64,000 bases of DNA, from contig NZ_RYUH01000012.1 of NCBI RefSeq assembly GCF_004155535.1, positions 1 to 64,000 of the forward strand, given 5' to 3'. The position numbers and the translations under genes are program-made. The DNA is from Bifidobacterium pseudolongum subsp. globosum (GTDB lineage Bacteria; Actinomycetota; Actinomycetes; Actinomycetales; Bifidobacteriaceae). A model generated the notes under the pieces. That model searched no databases. It was given only the letters and a program-made list of their open reading frames with translations, and was not told where the DNA came from. Position 1 is the first letter of the stretch, and every line of letters starts with the position of its first letter. Shown here piece after piece: positions 8,126 through 17,344 of this stretch.

Positions 8126-9663
8126 GCATCCTTGCCATGGTGCGCTTCGAGCACATGCACAATGACCGGACCCATTGTGGTGATGTCCCCGGCGCCGACG
8201 GTGAAGATGACGTCGCCCGGCTTGGCGCGCATCGCCACCATCTGCGCGGCCGTGGCCATGTCCTCCACCACGTCGATCGGCGTGGCACCTTCCGCGGCGG
8301 CGTCGGCGATTGTGTGCGCATCGACGCCCGGGAAGTCCTCCTGCCGTTCGCGCGCCGGGAACACGCCCGTCACGATCACGTCGTCCGCTTTGGCGAGCGC
8401 CTGCGCGAATTGCGGCGCAAAGAACTTGGTGCGTGAAAACAGGTGTGGCTGGAACAGCACATGAATCGTGGCGTCGGGGTAACGCCGGCGCGCCGCGTCG
8501 AGCAATGCGCCGATCTCGGTCGGGTGGTGCGCGTAGTCGTCGACGACCGTGACTCCGCCCACGGTGCCGCGAATCTGGAACCGGCGCGCCGCCCCCAGGA
8601 ATGTCGACGCGGCGCGCGCGGCGTCCTGCGCGGGCATGCCGAGTTCGATCGCCGCGAGGATCGCCGCCGTGGCGTTGCGCGCGTTGTGCAAGCCCGGCAC
8701 GGCGAGTGTGACCGGCAGTACCATGTCTTCACCAGCCACTGCGGCAGGGATGTCGAGCGTGAACTGCTCGCTGCCACTGCCCGCGTGCTCCTGCTCGGCA
8801 ACGATGTGCACGTATTGCGCGCCGTTCAGATCACCCAATGCGCTGCGTTCGCTCGTGCCGTAGGCGATGGCGCGCGCACCGTCCGCCGGGTCGAGTGCGC
8901 GCAGCACGGCGAGCGCACTGCTGTCGTCGGCGCACACGATCACGTGGTCCAACGCGTGGCTCATATGCTCGGCAAACGCGCGCTGGTAGTGCTTCTCGTC
9001 GCCGTAGTGGTCGAGATGGTCGGCTTCGGCGTTCGTCACGATGGCGATGGTGGGGCGGTATTTGCCGAAGCTGCCGTCGGATTCGTCCGCCTCCGCCACA
9101 AGCACGTCGCCCGTGCCGGCATGGCCGCCGTCGAGCACGGTGCCGTCTGGACCTTGGATCGATCCGCCGATGGCGTAGCTCGGGTCGGCGAGCGCATCTT
9201 CACCACCATGGAGCAGGATGTGCGCGAGCATCGAGCTTGTAGTGGTCTTGCCGTGCGCGCCGGCCACGGTCACGGCGCGTGTGCCGTGCATGAGCAGGGC
9301 GAGGATGTCGCTGCGGTGCACGATGTGCGCGCCATGTGCCTGCGCCTCCACGATTTCGGGATTGCTGGGCTTGATGGCGCTCGAGTAGACGACGACGCGC
9401 GCATCGTGCACATTGTCGGCGCGCTGCCCGATTTCGACGGGGATGCCGAGCGATTCGAGGCGGTCGGTCTTCGGGCCGCGCTGGCTGTCGGAACCGTCGA
9501 CCGGCACATGGTGTTGGTGGAGCATCTCGGCGAGCACGCTCATGCCCGCTCCCCCGATGCCGATGAAATGGGTGCGGCCCAGATCTGCCACGGTCTGCTG
9601 CTCGTCGAACTGTGCGGTGGTGGGGTCGAGCGTCACCGTCTGTGCGTCATGCGTGCTACTCAC
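8122..9663 (-). CDS. murC: UDP-N-acetylmuramate--L-alanine ligase
   Basis: 513 residues. It adds L-alanine to UDP-MurNAc, the first amino-acid step of peptidoglycan precursor synthesis. The N-terminal Rossmann domain has HFIGIGGAGMSVLAEML, and the central ligase domain has an intact ATP loop AGAHGKTTTSSML. The C-terminal domain carries DDYAHHPTEI. The start is GTG (9663-9661) after GAGGAG with a 5-base spacer. A roughly 30-residue N-terminal extension precedes the Rossmann fold. The stop overlaps the ftsQ start, so the two are translated together. Confidence 0.96.
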   Translation of the reverse strand: MSSTHDAQTVTLDPTTAQFDEQQTVADLGRTHFIGIGGAGMSVLAEMLHQHHVPVDGSDSQRGPKTDRLESLGIPVEIGQRADNVHDARVVVYSSAIKPSNPEIVEAQAHGAHIVHRSDILALLMHGTRAVTVAGAHGKTTTSSMLAHILLHGGEDALADPSYAIGGSIQGPDGTVLDGGHAGTGDVLVAEADESDGSFGKYRPTIAIVTNAEADHLDHYGDEKHYQRAFAEHMSHALDHVIVCADDSSALAVLRALDPADGARAIAYGTSERSALGDLNGAQYVHIVAEQEHAGSGSEQFTLDIPAAVAGEDMVLPVTLAVPGLHNARNATAAILAAIELGMPAQDAARAASTFLGAARRFQIRGTVGGVTVVDDYAHHPTEIGALLDAARRRYPDATIHVLFQPHLFSRTKFFAPQFAQALAKADDVIVTGVFPARERQEDFPGVDAHTIADAAAEGATPIDVVEDMATAAQMVAMRAKPGDVIFTVGAGDITTMGPVIVHVLEAHHGKDA

Positions 9664-9737
9664 GTGAACTCCTCAAGTATCGTGTCTGCTGTCTTGTATC
9701 GGTCTTGCTGTTGTATTGCCTGTGCTGGCGCCGGTGG

Positions 9738-10931
9738 TCACCTGCACCAGCGCGCGTCGCCTGCGATGGTGAGGATGCGCTGCGCCATGCGGTCGGCGGC
9801 GTCGCGGATGCCGTATTGCCATGCGTTGCGGCCGTAGTCCTGCAAGGTCTGTGGATCTGCGAGCAATTGCGGCACATGGGATTCGACCCATGCTGCGGTG
9901 AAGTCGCGGTCGTCCACGAGCAGGCCACCGCCCGCCTGGACCACTGGTTGTGCGTTGAACCGCTGTTCGCCGTTGCCGATCGGCAGCGGCACGTAGACGG
10001 CGGGCAGGCCGAGTGCCGTCAGTTCGCTCACCGAACCGGCGCCTGAACGGCAGATGACCAGGTCGGCGCACCCGAAGGCCTTGTCGATGCGTTCGAGGTA
10101 CTGCGCCACATGGTAGTCGTGTCCCGGTTGCGCGTCATCGCCGAGGCCGGTCAGCACCTGCTCCCCCGCATGCTGCGCCACGAGCTCGCGCACTTCGTCG
10201 ATCTTGCCTTTGCCGGTCAGGTGCACGATCTGCGCGTCGCGCACGAGTGTGCCGGATGCCTGGGCCACCGCCCGGTTGAGGCTGACCGCGCCAAGCGAGC
10301 CGCCGGTCACCACGATGATCGGCCTGTCCGGGTCGAGCCCGAGTTCACGGGCGCTGTCGCGGCGCACCTGTGCGCGGTCGGTTTGCATCCGCGCGGCCAA
10401 GCGCGCGATGGCGGGTCGCAATGGCAGGCCGACGCGCTCGACCTCGCCTTCACCGCCGGCTTTGAGTCCGGTGCCGTCGTATGCGGTGCCGATGAACGTG
10501 GCCCATTTGGCGCCGAGCTTGTTGGCCATGCCGGCGCGCGCGTTCTGCTCGTGGATCACGATCGGCACGCCCATGCGGTGCGCGGCCGCGTACGCCGGCG
10601 CCGAGGCGTAGCCGCCGAAGCCCACGACCACATCGATGTGCTCGTCCTCGATGAGCTGCCTGACCTTGGCGGTCTCACGCTTCCATTTGAACGGGAACTG
10701 CAGGGCGGCTTTGTTGGGGCGCCGCGGGAACGGCACCTTCTCGATCGTTTCGAGACGGTAGCCTGCCTGCGGCACCAGATCCGCCTCAAGTCCCACCGCG
10801 GTGCCCAACGTGATGATCGACGCATCCTCCGGATCGCGCGCGGCGATCGCGTCGGCCACGGCGAGCAATGGGTTCACGTGCCCCGCCGTGCCGCCGCCGG
10901 CCAGCAGGATGTGCTTTGCTTCTGTGTTCAT
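9738..10931 (-). CDS. murG: UDP-GlcNAc:lipid I N-acetylglucosaminyltransferase
   Basis: 397 residues, a GT-B glycosyltransferase acting at the inner face of the membrane. It converts lipid I to lipid II. The N-terminal [13 protein letters not shown] loop and [10 protein letters not shown], and the C-terminal GSLGA and [11 protein letters not shown] (UDP-GlcNAc site), are all present. The frame is open five codons further (10946), but AAAGGA lies seven bases before the ATG at 10931, so I take the shorter form. It lies between ftsW and murC in the cluster. Confidence 0.95.
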   Translation of the reverse strand: MNTEAKHILLAGGGTAGHVNPLLAVADAIAARDPEDASIITLGTAVGLEADLVPQAGYRLETIEKVPFPRRPNKAALQFPFKWKRETAKVRQLIEDEHIDVVVGFGGYASAPAYAAAHRMGVPIVIHEQNARAGMANKLGAKWATFIGTAYDGTGLKAGGEGEVERVGLPLRPAIARLAARMQTDRAQVRRDSARELGLDPDRPIIVVTGGSLGAVSLNRAVAQASGTLVRDAQIVHLTGKGKIDEVRELVAQHAGEQVLTGLGDDAQPGHDYHVAQYLERIDKAFGCADLVICRSGAGSVSELTALGLPAVYVPLPIGNGEQRFNAQPVVQAGGGLLVDDRDFTAAWVESHVPQLLADPQTLQDYGRNAWQYGIRDAADRMAQRILTIAGDARWCR

Positions 10932-10961
10932 GGTGTTCCTTTGCATACGCCTGGGGTTGCG

Positions 10962-12281
10962 TTACGACCGTTGCCGTTCGGCCGCGATCTGCGGCTGTGA
11001 ACGCATCATGCTCATCGACGCACCCGCCGCCGCCAAACATAGGATAAGCGATGAACCGCCCGCCGACACAAACGGCAACGGCACACCCATGACCGGCAGG
11101 ATGCCCACGACCACGGCTATGTTCACGAGCGCCTGCCCCACGATCCACACCGTGAAGCACAACAGCGCCATGGATGTGTAGCGGTTCGGTGTGCGCAGCG
11201 CCACGACGATCATGCACCATGCGATCACCGCGAACAGCAGGAGCACGAGCACGGCGCCCACGAACCCGGTCTCTTCGCCGATGATCGCGTAGATGAAGTC
11301 GTTGTGCGCTTCGGGCAGGTAGTTCCACTTCTCACGTGAATTGCCCAGACCCACGCCCAGGAAACCACCGGAGGCCAGCGCGTATTTGGCGTGCGTGGCC
11401 TGGTAGCAGGCGTCCTGCATGTCACTCGCCGAACACCCCTGGTACGTGGCCAGGATGCGGCGCATGCGGTTGGGACTCATGATCGCGAACAGCACGCAGG
11501 CCCCGGCCAGGCCCACGGCGAGCGCACCGAGCCATTTGCGCGGGAAATCGCTGAAGCAGAACGCCACAAGGCCAATGAACACCAGGATCATCGTGGTGCC
11601 GAGGTCCCTGCCCGCCAACACCAGCACGAGCAGGATGCCGTATGTGCCGAACGCCCACAGATAATCCTTGATATGCGTCGGGGCACCCCGCTCATGGCGT
11701 TTGCCGACTTCGACAAGCAGTTTGGGCAGCGTGATGCACAGCACGAACTTGACCAGCTCGGCGGGCTGGAACGTGGCGAAGCCGAGGTTGATCCACCCTT
11801 TGTTGCCGTTGACCTCAACACCCAATGGGGTCAGTGTGAGGAGTTGCATGAAGCCCGCCACGGCCACGAGCGGCATGCAGAACCTGGCATACACACGATA
11901 TGGCAGCACCAATGTGACCGCAAAGGCCACAAGGCCGATGATGCAGAACTTCGCCTGATCCAAGGCCTGGCTCCATGGTGTGGCGCCCACCGCCACCATA
12001 CTCACCGAAGAGCTCGAGAACACCATGACCAGGCCGAACACCATGAGCATGAACACGCACAGGGCGAATCCGTGGTAGCACCAGATCGGATTGAGCAGCA
12101 TGCGCCAGCCCCGGTAGGCTGAAAAATCGGCGGCATGGCTTTGGGGCTGGGTGGCGCGCGCCGTCGGCGCGTCGTGCGCGGCGGTGTTCTGGCTCGCTCT
12201 TGTGCGGACCGTGTATTGCCGTGGTGTCGTGCTGGCGCCCCGCGAGGACGCGGAGCGCGCTTTGCGCTCAGGCTGCGGCAT
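10962..12281 (-). CDS. ftsW: Septal lipid II polymerase FtsW (SEDS family)
   Basis: 439 residues with about ten membrane helices. It polymerises lipid II at the septum together with FtsI. The family segments NKGWINLG (SEDS extracellular loop region), [15 protein letters not shown] and [13 protein letters not shown] near the C-terminus are visible. The frame runs further upstream in parallel with murD, but those residues are arginine-rich shadow sequence. ATG 12281 or 12287, preceded by GGGTGGATGAGC, gives a normal protein overlapping the end of murD by 14-20 bases. The polar N-terminus of about 70 residues is longer than in E. coli. Confidence 0.93.
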   Translation of the reverse strand: MPQPERKARSASSRGASTTPRQYTVRTRASQNTAAHDAPTARATQPQSHAADFSAYRGWRMLLNPIWCYHGFALCVFMLMVFGLVMVFSSSSVSMVAVGATPWSQALDQAKFCIIGLVAFAVTLVLPYRVYARFCMPLVAVAGFMQLLTLTPLGVEVNGNKGWINLGFATFQPAELVKFVLCITLPKLLVEVGKRHERGAPTHIKDYLWAFGTYGILLVLVLAGRDLGTTMILVFIGLVAFCFSDFPRKWLGALAVGLAGACVLFAIMSPNRMRRILATYQGCSASDMQDACYQATHAKYALASGGFLGVGLGNSREKWNYLPEAHNDFIYAIIGEETGFVGAVLVLLLFAVIAWCMIVVALRTPNRYTSMALLCFTVWIVGQALVNIAVVVGILPVMGVPLPFVSAGGSSLILCLAAAGASMSMMRSQPQIAAERQRS

Positions 12282-13698
12282 GCTCATCCACCCAACGCCG
12301 CGATTCGCTGGCGAACTGGTCACCGCGGTCGGCGTACGAGACGAACTGGTCCATCGAGGCGCACGCCGGTGCGAGCAGCACCACATCGCCCGGGGCCGCA
12401 AGCGCGGCCGCCGCGTCCACCGCACGCTGCATGACCGACCCGGCGTCTGCGGGGTCGATCACAGTGAGCGGCACGTCGGGGGCGGATGTGCGGAATGCCT
12501 CGAGCATCGGTTCCTGGTCCACACCGATGATCACAGCTGCCTTCATGCGGTCGTGTTCCTGCGCCACGAGCTCCTCGAAGCGTCCGCCCTTGGCGAGACC
12601 GCCGGCGATCCACACCACGCTGGACGGGGCGAAGCTCTTGAGCGAGGCCTGTGCGGCGAGGGCGTTCGTGGCCTTGGAATCATCCACGAAGCGCACCGGC
12701 GCGCCGTCGGTCGTCAACCGCGCGACCTCCTCGATGCGGTGGCCGCCGGGCTTGAAGCCTTGCAATGCCTTCACCGCCGCGGCGTGGTCCACGTCCATCG
12801 CATACACCAGGATCAGCGCGGTCAGCGCATCGGCGAGCAGGTGCGGGTAGACGGTGCCATCGGGCTCGGTCAGATGCGCGAAGTCGGCGACGCGCGCGAT
12901 GCGGGTCTCCTCACCCACTTCACCGCCGGCGATGCCGCTCATATCCACGATCCACCCGTCGCGCACGCCGATCTGCCCGGCCTGCGGTTCGGCGAGCGTG
13001 AACCCCACATGCACGCAGCCTTCGGCGGCGCGCGCCTCGGAGGCGAGCTCAGTGACGCGCGCGTCCTGCGCATTGTAGGCGATGACGCGGCGCGCGCCGT
13101 CGTAGACCTTCGATTTGTCTTCGGCATAGCGCTCAAGGCCGCCGTGCCAATCAAGGTGGTCGGCGCCGATGTTCGTGATCGCGGCCCCGGCCAAGGCGAG
13201 CGAATAGGTGAAATGCAGCTGGAACGAGCTCAGCTCGACGCACAGCACGTCGTTCGCGGGGTCGAGCGCGGCCTGCGAGACCGCTTTGCCGATGTTGCCG
13301 ACGGCCGGTGCCTGCAATCCGCAGGCCGTGAGCATGACCGAGACCATCTCGGTGGTGGAGGTCTTGCCGTTCGTGCCGGTGATGCCGATCCACGGCGCCG
13401 GCTCGCCTGTGCGCGCGTTGTCCACACGCAGCAGCCACGCGAGTTCGACCTCGCTGATCACCGGAATGCCACGCTTGCGCGCCTCGACGATGAACGGCGT
13501 GCGCGGCGTGAAGACCGGCGACGTGCACACGAGGTCCACGTCGTCCCACACGATGTCGTCAAAGGAGCGCAGGTCGGCGTCTTCCTTGCGTTCATCGACG
13601 CTGATCACGCGCGCCGCGCGATCGCGCAGAATATCCACCATGCTCTGCCCGGAGATGCCCAGGCCCGCCACTACGACTGTGCTGCTGTTGAGATCCAT
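12268..13698 (-). CDS. murD: UDP-N-acetylmuramoyl-L-alanine--D-glutamate ligase
   Basis: 476 residues. It adds D-glutamate to UDP-MurNAc-L-Ala. The N-terminal domain begins [13 protein letters not shown], the ATP loop [14 protein letters not shown] is intact, and the C-terminal domain has [11 protein letters not shown]. The length is normal. It follows mraY after 51 bases and overlaps the ftsW start, so both sit in one transcript. Confidence 0.96.
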   Translation of the reverse strand: MDLNSSTVVVAGLGISGQSMVDILRDRAARVISVDERKEDADLRSFDDIVWDDVDLVCTSPVFTPRTPFIVEARKRGIPVISEVELAWLLRVDNARTGEPAPWIGITGTNGKTSTTEMVSVMLTACGLQAPAVGNIGKAVSQAALDPANDVLCVELSSFQLHFTYSLALAGAAITNIGADHLDWHGGLERYAEDKSKVYDGARRVIAYNAQDARVTELASEARAAEGCVHVGFTLAEPQAGQIGVRDGWIVDMSGIAGGEVGEETRIARVADFAHLTEPDGTVYPHLLADALTALILVYAMDVDHAAAVKALQGFKPGGHRIEEVARLTTDGAPVRFVDDSKATNALAAQASLKSFAPSSVVWIAGGLAKGGRFEELVAQEHDRMKAAVIIGVDQEPMLEAFRTSAPDVPLTVIDPADAGSVMQRAVDAAAALAAPGDVVLLAPACASMDQFVSYADRGDQFASESRRWVDEHAAA

Positions 13699-13749
13699 GT
13701 CTCGTCCTTTCCCTGACGTTACCGATGCCGCTTATGGTCGCGCCTCCGG

Positions 13750-14847
13750 TCACAGCCCCGAGCGCACGACCCAGTCCGCGTAGAAGATCATGAGGCCGAT
13801 GATCACAAACATGAGCTCGACCATCCAGAACCGCACGACGACCTTGCCTTCCGTCCACCCGCACAATTCGAAGTGGTGGTGGATCGGCGCCATCTTGAAC
13901 ACGCGCTTGTGCGTCATCTTGAAATACCCGACCTGGATGATGTCGCTGAGTGTCTCGATCACGAAGAGGCCGCCGAGGATGATGGCGAGGAATTCGGTGT
14001 GCGTGGCGATCGACATGGCCGCGAACAGGCCGCCGAGGGCGAGCGAACCGGTATCGCCCATGAAGATCGACGCCGGGTTGCAGTTGTACCACAGGAAGCC
14101 TAGGCATGCCACGGCCGCGCAGCATGCGATGACCGTCAGGTCGAAGGGGTCGGACACCGCATAGGTGAAGCCGGGGTGGCCCGATCCGCGCAGATGGTAG
14201 CTTTCCCAGAACGCGATGATGCCGTAGCCGGCGAACGCGACCATCGAGGACCCCGCGCACAGGCCGTCGAGGCCGTCGGTCAGGTTGACGGCGTTCGTCC
14301 ACGCCGCCATCAGGAAGTTCACCCAGATCACGAACAGCACGATGGCGAGGAACCGGCCCGCGAAGTCAAAGCTCAGGAACGGCGTCTCGATGAAGCTCAT
14401 GCCGGCCTGCGCGCTTGGGAACCCGGATTTGGTGGGCAGCATGAGCGCGAGCACCGCGTAGATCGTGGCCAGGATGAACTGGCCGATGAACTTGCCTTTG
14501 ACGGTGAGTCCCTCATTCTGTTTCTTGCGCACTTTCGCGAAGTCGTCGATGAAGCCGAGCAGGCCCATCGAGGCCATCGCGAACAGGGTGAGGACCGCGG
14601 ACCACGACGGCACGATGTGCTGGCTGCAATACCGGTACAACGCACTGGCGCCCCAGCCGAGCAGCACCGCGAGCACGATGACGACGCCGCCGAGCGTCGG
14701 CGTGCCGCGCTTGACCTGGTGCGACTGCGGGCCGTCCTGCCGGATGTACTGGCCGTAGTGCAGTTTGTGCACCACGCGAATGAGCGTTGGCGTTCCGATC
14801 ATCGTGATGACGAGGGAAACCACTATTCCAATGATGAGCGCTATCAC
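13750..14847 (-). CDS. mraY: Phospho-N-acetylmuramoyl-pentapeptide transferase
   Basis: 365 residues, ten membrane helices. It transfers phospho-MurNAc-pentapeptide to undecaprenyl phosphate to make lipid I. Signatures are FIDDFAK (Asp-Asp metal site), NAVNLTDGLDGL and HHHFE near the C-terminus. The start is GTG (14847-14845), preceded by GGAGAACCGTAAG. It lies 57 bases after murF in the leftward cluster. Confidence 0.96.
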   Translation of the reverse strand: MIALIIGIVVSLVITMIGTPTLIRVVHKLHYGQYIRQDGPQSHQVKRGTPTLGGVVIVLAVLLGWGASALYRYCSQHIVPSWSAVLTLFAMASMGLLGFIDDFAKVRKKQNEGLTVKGKFIGQFILATIYAVLALMLPTKSGFPSAQAGMSFIETPFLSFDFAGRFLAIVLFVIWVNFLMAAWTNAVNLTDGLDGLCAGSSMVAFAGYGIIAFWESYHLRGSGHPGFTYAVSDPFDLTVIACCAAVACLGFLWYNCNPASIFMGDTGSLALGGLFAAMSIATHTEFLAIILGGLFVIETLSDIIQVGYFKMTHKRVFKMAPIHHHFELCGWTEGKVVVRFWMVELMFVIIGLMIFYADWVVRSGL

Positions 14848-14904
14848 CTTACGGTTCTCCTATTCGTTGTGGGCGCGCGTGGCGGCACGCCGCATCGCGC
14901 GCCG

Positions 14905-16383
14905 TTACGCGCGTTCCTCGTTCCAGCGGGTGGCGAGTGAGCTCAGGCCCGAGGCATGCGACCCTTTGAGCAGCACGACCATGCCTTCATGCGTGCGTCC
15001 CAGATCGCGCACAATGCCGTCTGCCTCGTCGATGGTGTCCACGCAGAACACGGCGTCTGTGTCTATCGCGGTGCGCGCGCCTTCGGCGAGGTCGTGCGCC
15101 AGTGCGTTGAGGTGCGGGTCATTCCCGCCACCGACCGCGATGAACGCGTCGGCCCCGTTCCGGGCGGCGTAGGCGCCGATGTCATGGTGGGCCTGCGCCT
15201 CGTCACCGCCGAGTTCGAGCATGGCGCCGAGCACGGCCACGCGTGTGGGCTGCACGGCGTCGCCGGCGTGCCATGCCATCATGCCGTCGATGCCGGCGCG
15301 CATCGAATCGGGGTTCGCGTTGAACGAATCGTCGATGAGCGTGAACCGCACATCGCCTTCCTGCACCACGCTCACGGCCATGCGGTGCGCGCTGATCGCA
15401 TGCACCGAGTTGAGCACGGCGGCGATGTGCTCGAGCGGCATGCCCTCCAAGCGCGCCACGCTCGCGGCTGCGAGGGCGTTCATGATGTTGTGCCGTCCGG
15501 TGATGCCGAGTTTCACACGCTGTTCCACACCGGCTTCGCTGACGAGCGTGAACACCGGGTGCCCCAGATCGTCGAGGTTGATGTCGTCCGCGGCCACATA
15601 GCCGTCGCGCTCATGCACCTGCGCGTGCTCGATGCCGAACCACACCACCTTGCCCGGCGCGATGTCCTGCATGCGGGCCACGCGGGCGTCGTCGGCGTTG
15701 AGCACCGTCACGCCGTCGTTGAGCAATCCGCGCACGATCTCGCTTTTCGCCTGTGCGATGTGTTCGACCGAGCCGAATTCACCCAGGTGCGCCACACCCA
15801 CCTTCAGCACGATGGCGATGTCGGGCGGCGCGATCGTCGTCAGATGCGCGATCTCACCAAGGTGGTTGGCGCCCATCTCCGCCACCAGATAGCGGGTATG
15901 CTCGTCCACTTCGAGCGCGGTGAGCGGCAGGCCTATCTCGTTGTTGAACGAGCCGACCGGGGCCACGGTCTCACCGAGGGTGGAGAGCAACGCCTTCAAC
16001 AGGTCCTTCGTCGTCGTCTTGCCCACCGAACCAGTGATGCCGATGATCGTGAAGGGAGCGGCCTCGTTGCGGCGCATCCGCAGGTTCGCCTTGGCGAGCT
16101 CGCCCAACGCGGCCACACCGTCTTCCACGATGATCTGCGCGATGCCGGCGTCTGGCACGGCATGCTGTACCAGCGCCGCCACGGCGCCGTTGTGCGCGGC
16201 CGCATCCACGTAATCATGGCCGTCCACATGCTCGCCCGCGATTGCGACGAACAGCGAGCCGGGCTGCGCGAGCCGCGAATCGGTGACCGCCGAGGTGACC
16301 TCGGTCCCTTCGTCCATGGCGGCACCGGCCGCCGCATGGCCGTCCACACTGGCCATGACCTGCCGCAACGTCATCTTCATCAT
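14905..16383 (-). CDS. murF: UDP-MurNAc-tripeptide--D-alanyl-D-alanine ligase
   Basis: 492 residues. It completes the pentapeptide by adding D-Ala-D-Ala. The N-terminal domain is MurF-type (SRLAQPGSLFVAIAGEHVDG). The ATP loop GITGSVGKTTTKDLL is intact, followed by GSFNNEIGLPLT, and the C-terminal domain has DDSFNANPDS. Several ATGs lie in frame (16389, 16383, 16380, 16374). AAGGAG ends seven bases before 16383, so I chose that. Its intact catalytic residues contrast with the degenerate gene just upstream. Confidence 0.95.
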   Translation of the reverse strand: MMKMTLRQVMASVDGHAAAGAAMDEGTEVTSAVTDSRLAQPGSLFVAIAGEHVDGHDYVDAAAHNGAVAALVQHAVPDAGIAQIIVEDGVAALGELAKANLRMRRNEAAPFTIIGITGSVGKTTTKDLLKALLSTLGETVAPVGSFNNEIGLPLTALEVDEHTRYLVAEMGANHLGEIAHLTTIAPPDIAIVLKVGVAHLGEFGSVEHIAQAKSEIVRGLLNDGVTVLNADDARVARMQDIAPGKVVWFGIEHAQVHERDGYVAADDINLDDLGHPVFTLVSEAGVEQRVKLGITGRHNIMNALAAASVARLEGMPLEHIAAVLNSVHAISAHRMAVSVVQEGDVRFTLIDDSFNANPDSMRAGIDGMMAWHAGDAVQPTRVAVLGAMLELGGDEAQAHHDIGAYAARNGADAFIAVGGGNDPHLNALAHDLAEGARTAIDTDAVFCVDTIDEADGIVRDLGRTHEGMVVLLKGSHASGLSSLATRWNEERA

Positions 16384-16422
16384 ATGCATTCTCCTTGCAC
16401 TGCGCGGTATGGAACCGCCGGT

Positions 16423-17304
16423 TCAGTTCAGTTCCCTCGACACGCGCAACGCGCTGCGGATGCTGCTTTTGCGGATGCCGGCCGCAAGCACCATCGCGAT
16501 GGCGAGCGACAGCGGGCGCGAAGGCCCGGTGCCCAGGTCGGCCTGGATCGCCATCATGTCGGTCTCATCGGTGCGCACGGCCACATGCGTGTTGTCGTCC
16601 AGCACGCAGCCATACCGTTCGCACACCTGTGCGAGCGCCTGTTCCACATCCGTGTTGCGCGTCTCGCCGTCATAGCCGATCACGTCGACCCCCACGCTTT
16701 CGAGCGAGCCGGCGGCGAGCGTCTCGTCGTCAAGCGCGATGATGACCGCCGCCACGCCGTCTTCCACACACACCGACAACACGCGCTGCACCGAGAAGGC
16801 GTCGACCGGGTAGGTCAGGTCGAGGAACCGTTCGAGCGATTGCGAATCGCCCTTGCAGAGGGTGCCCACCGGGTTGCCGAGCATATGCAGGAACTGCGCG
16901 ATCGCATCCACGTCTTCACGCAGGCGCTCGTTGCTGGCGCCCGCGACCGCGAACACGGCGATCGATTCGGAGGGCATGCCGGCGATGCCCGCGGCGAGTT
17001 CGCCTATCTGCTGCGGCGTGGGGTCGGCGAACAGGATCGGGATCTGCTGGTCGTCGATCGCATTGCGCATGGAGGTGGGCAGCAGCATCGCGTAGGCACC
17101 TCGCTGCACGGCGAGCGCCACACGCGCCTTTTCGATGCGCTCGCCGGGGATGAACAGCGCCCCGGGCGTCACCGATTCCACGTCGTTGGCGAGCGATGTC
17201 ACGGTCACGTCGCGCGCGAAACCGGGCACGAGCGAGAACCCGTAGCGGTCCTCGAGCATGCCCAGCGTCAGACGCTGTGACGTCGTTTCACTGATTGCGC
17301 TCAT
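16423..17304 (-). CDS. MurE-like protein lacking the ATP loop (probable pseudoenzyme)
   Basis: 293 residues at the place where murE sits in other dcw clusters. The N-terminal half resembles the MurE substrate domain (SLANDVESVTPGALFIPG, AVQRGAYAML). A shortened central domain follows the MurE pattern (VQRVLSVCVEDGVAAVIIAL). Key residues are gone: the expected GTNGKT(T) loop reads AGASNERLRED (121-131), the EVSSHAL segment reads ALDDETL, and the C-terminal domain is missing (MurE is about 500 residues). The frame is intact and codon use is normal, so it appears to be maintained, not decaying. It could be a scaffold or regulator of precursor synthesis. A functional MurE must be encoded elsewhere. 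Similarity is judged by eye. Confidence 0.75.
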   Translation of the reverse strand: MSAISETTSQRLTLGMLEDRYGFSLVPGFARDVTVTSLANDVESVTPGALFIPGERIEKARVALAVQRGAYAMLLPTSMRNAIDDQQIPILFADPTPQQIGELAAGIAGMPSESIAVFAVAGASNERLREDVDAIAQFLHMLGNPVGTLCKGDSQSLERFLDLTYPVDAFSVQRVLSVCVEDGVAAVIIALDDETLAAGSLESVGVDVIGYDGETRNTDVEQALAQVCERYGCVLDDNTHVAVRTDETDMMAIQADLGTGPSRPLSLAIAMVLAAGIRKSSIRSALRVSRELN

Positions 17305-17344
17305 CGTTGCTCCTCTTGTTGGGTGGTCGTCATCTGCTGGTCGC

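Noticed and set aside
12282-12425. Longer FtsW N-terminus starting at 12425
   Set aside because: The extension is Arg/Ser-rich shadow of murD, and the normal start is at 12281 or 12287.
16423-17304. Decaying murE pseudogene
   Set aside because: There is no frameshift or stop, codon use is normal and the start and spacing are regular, so a maintained protein is more likely.
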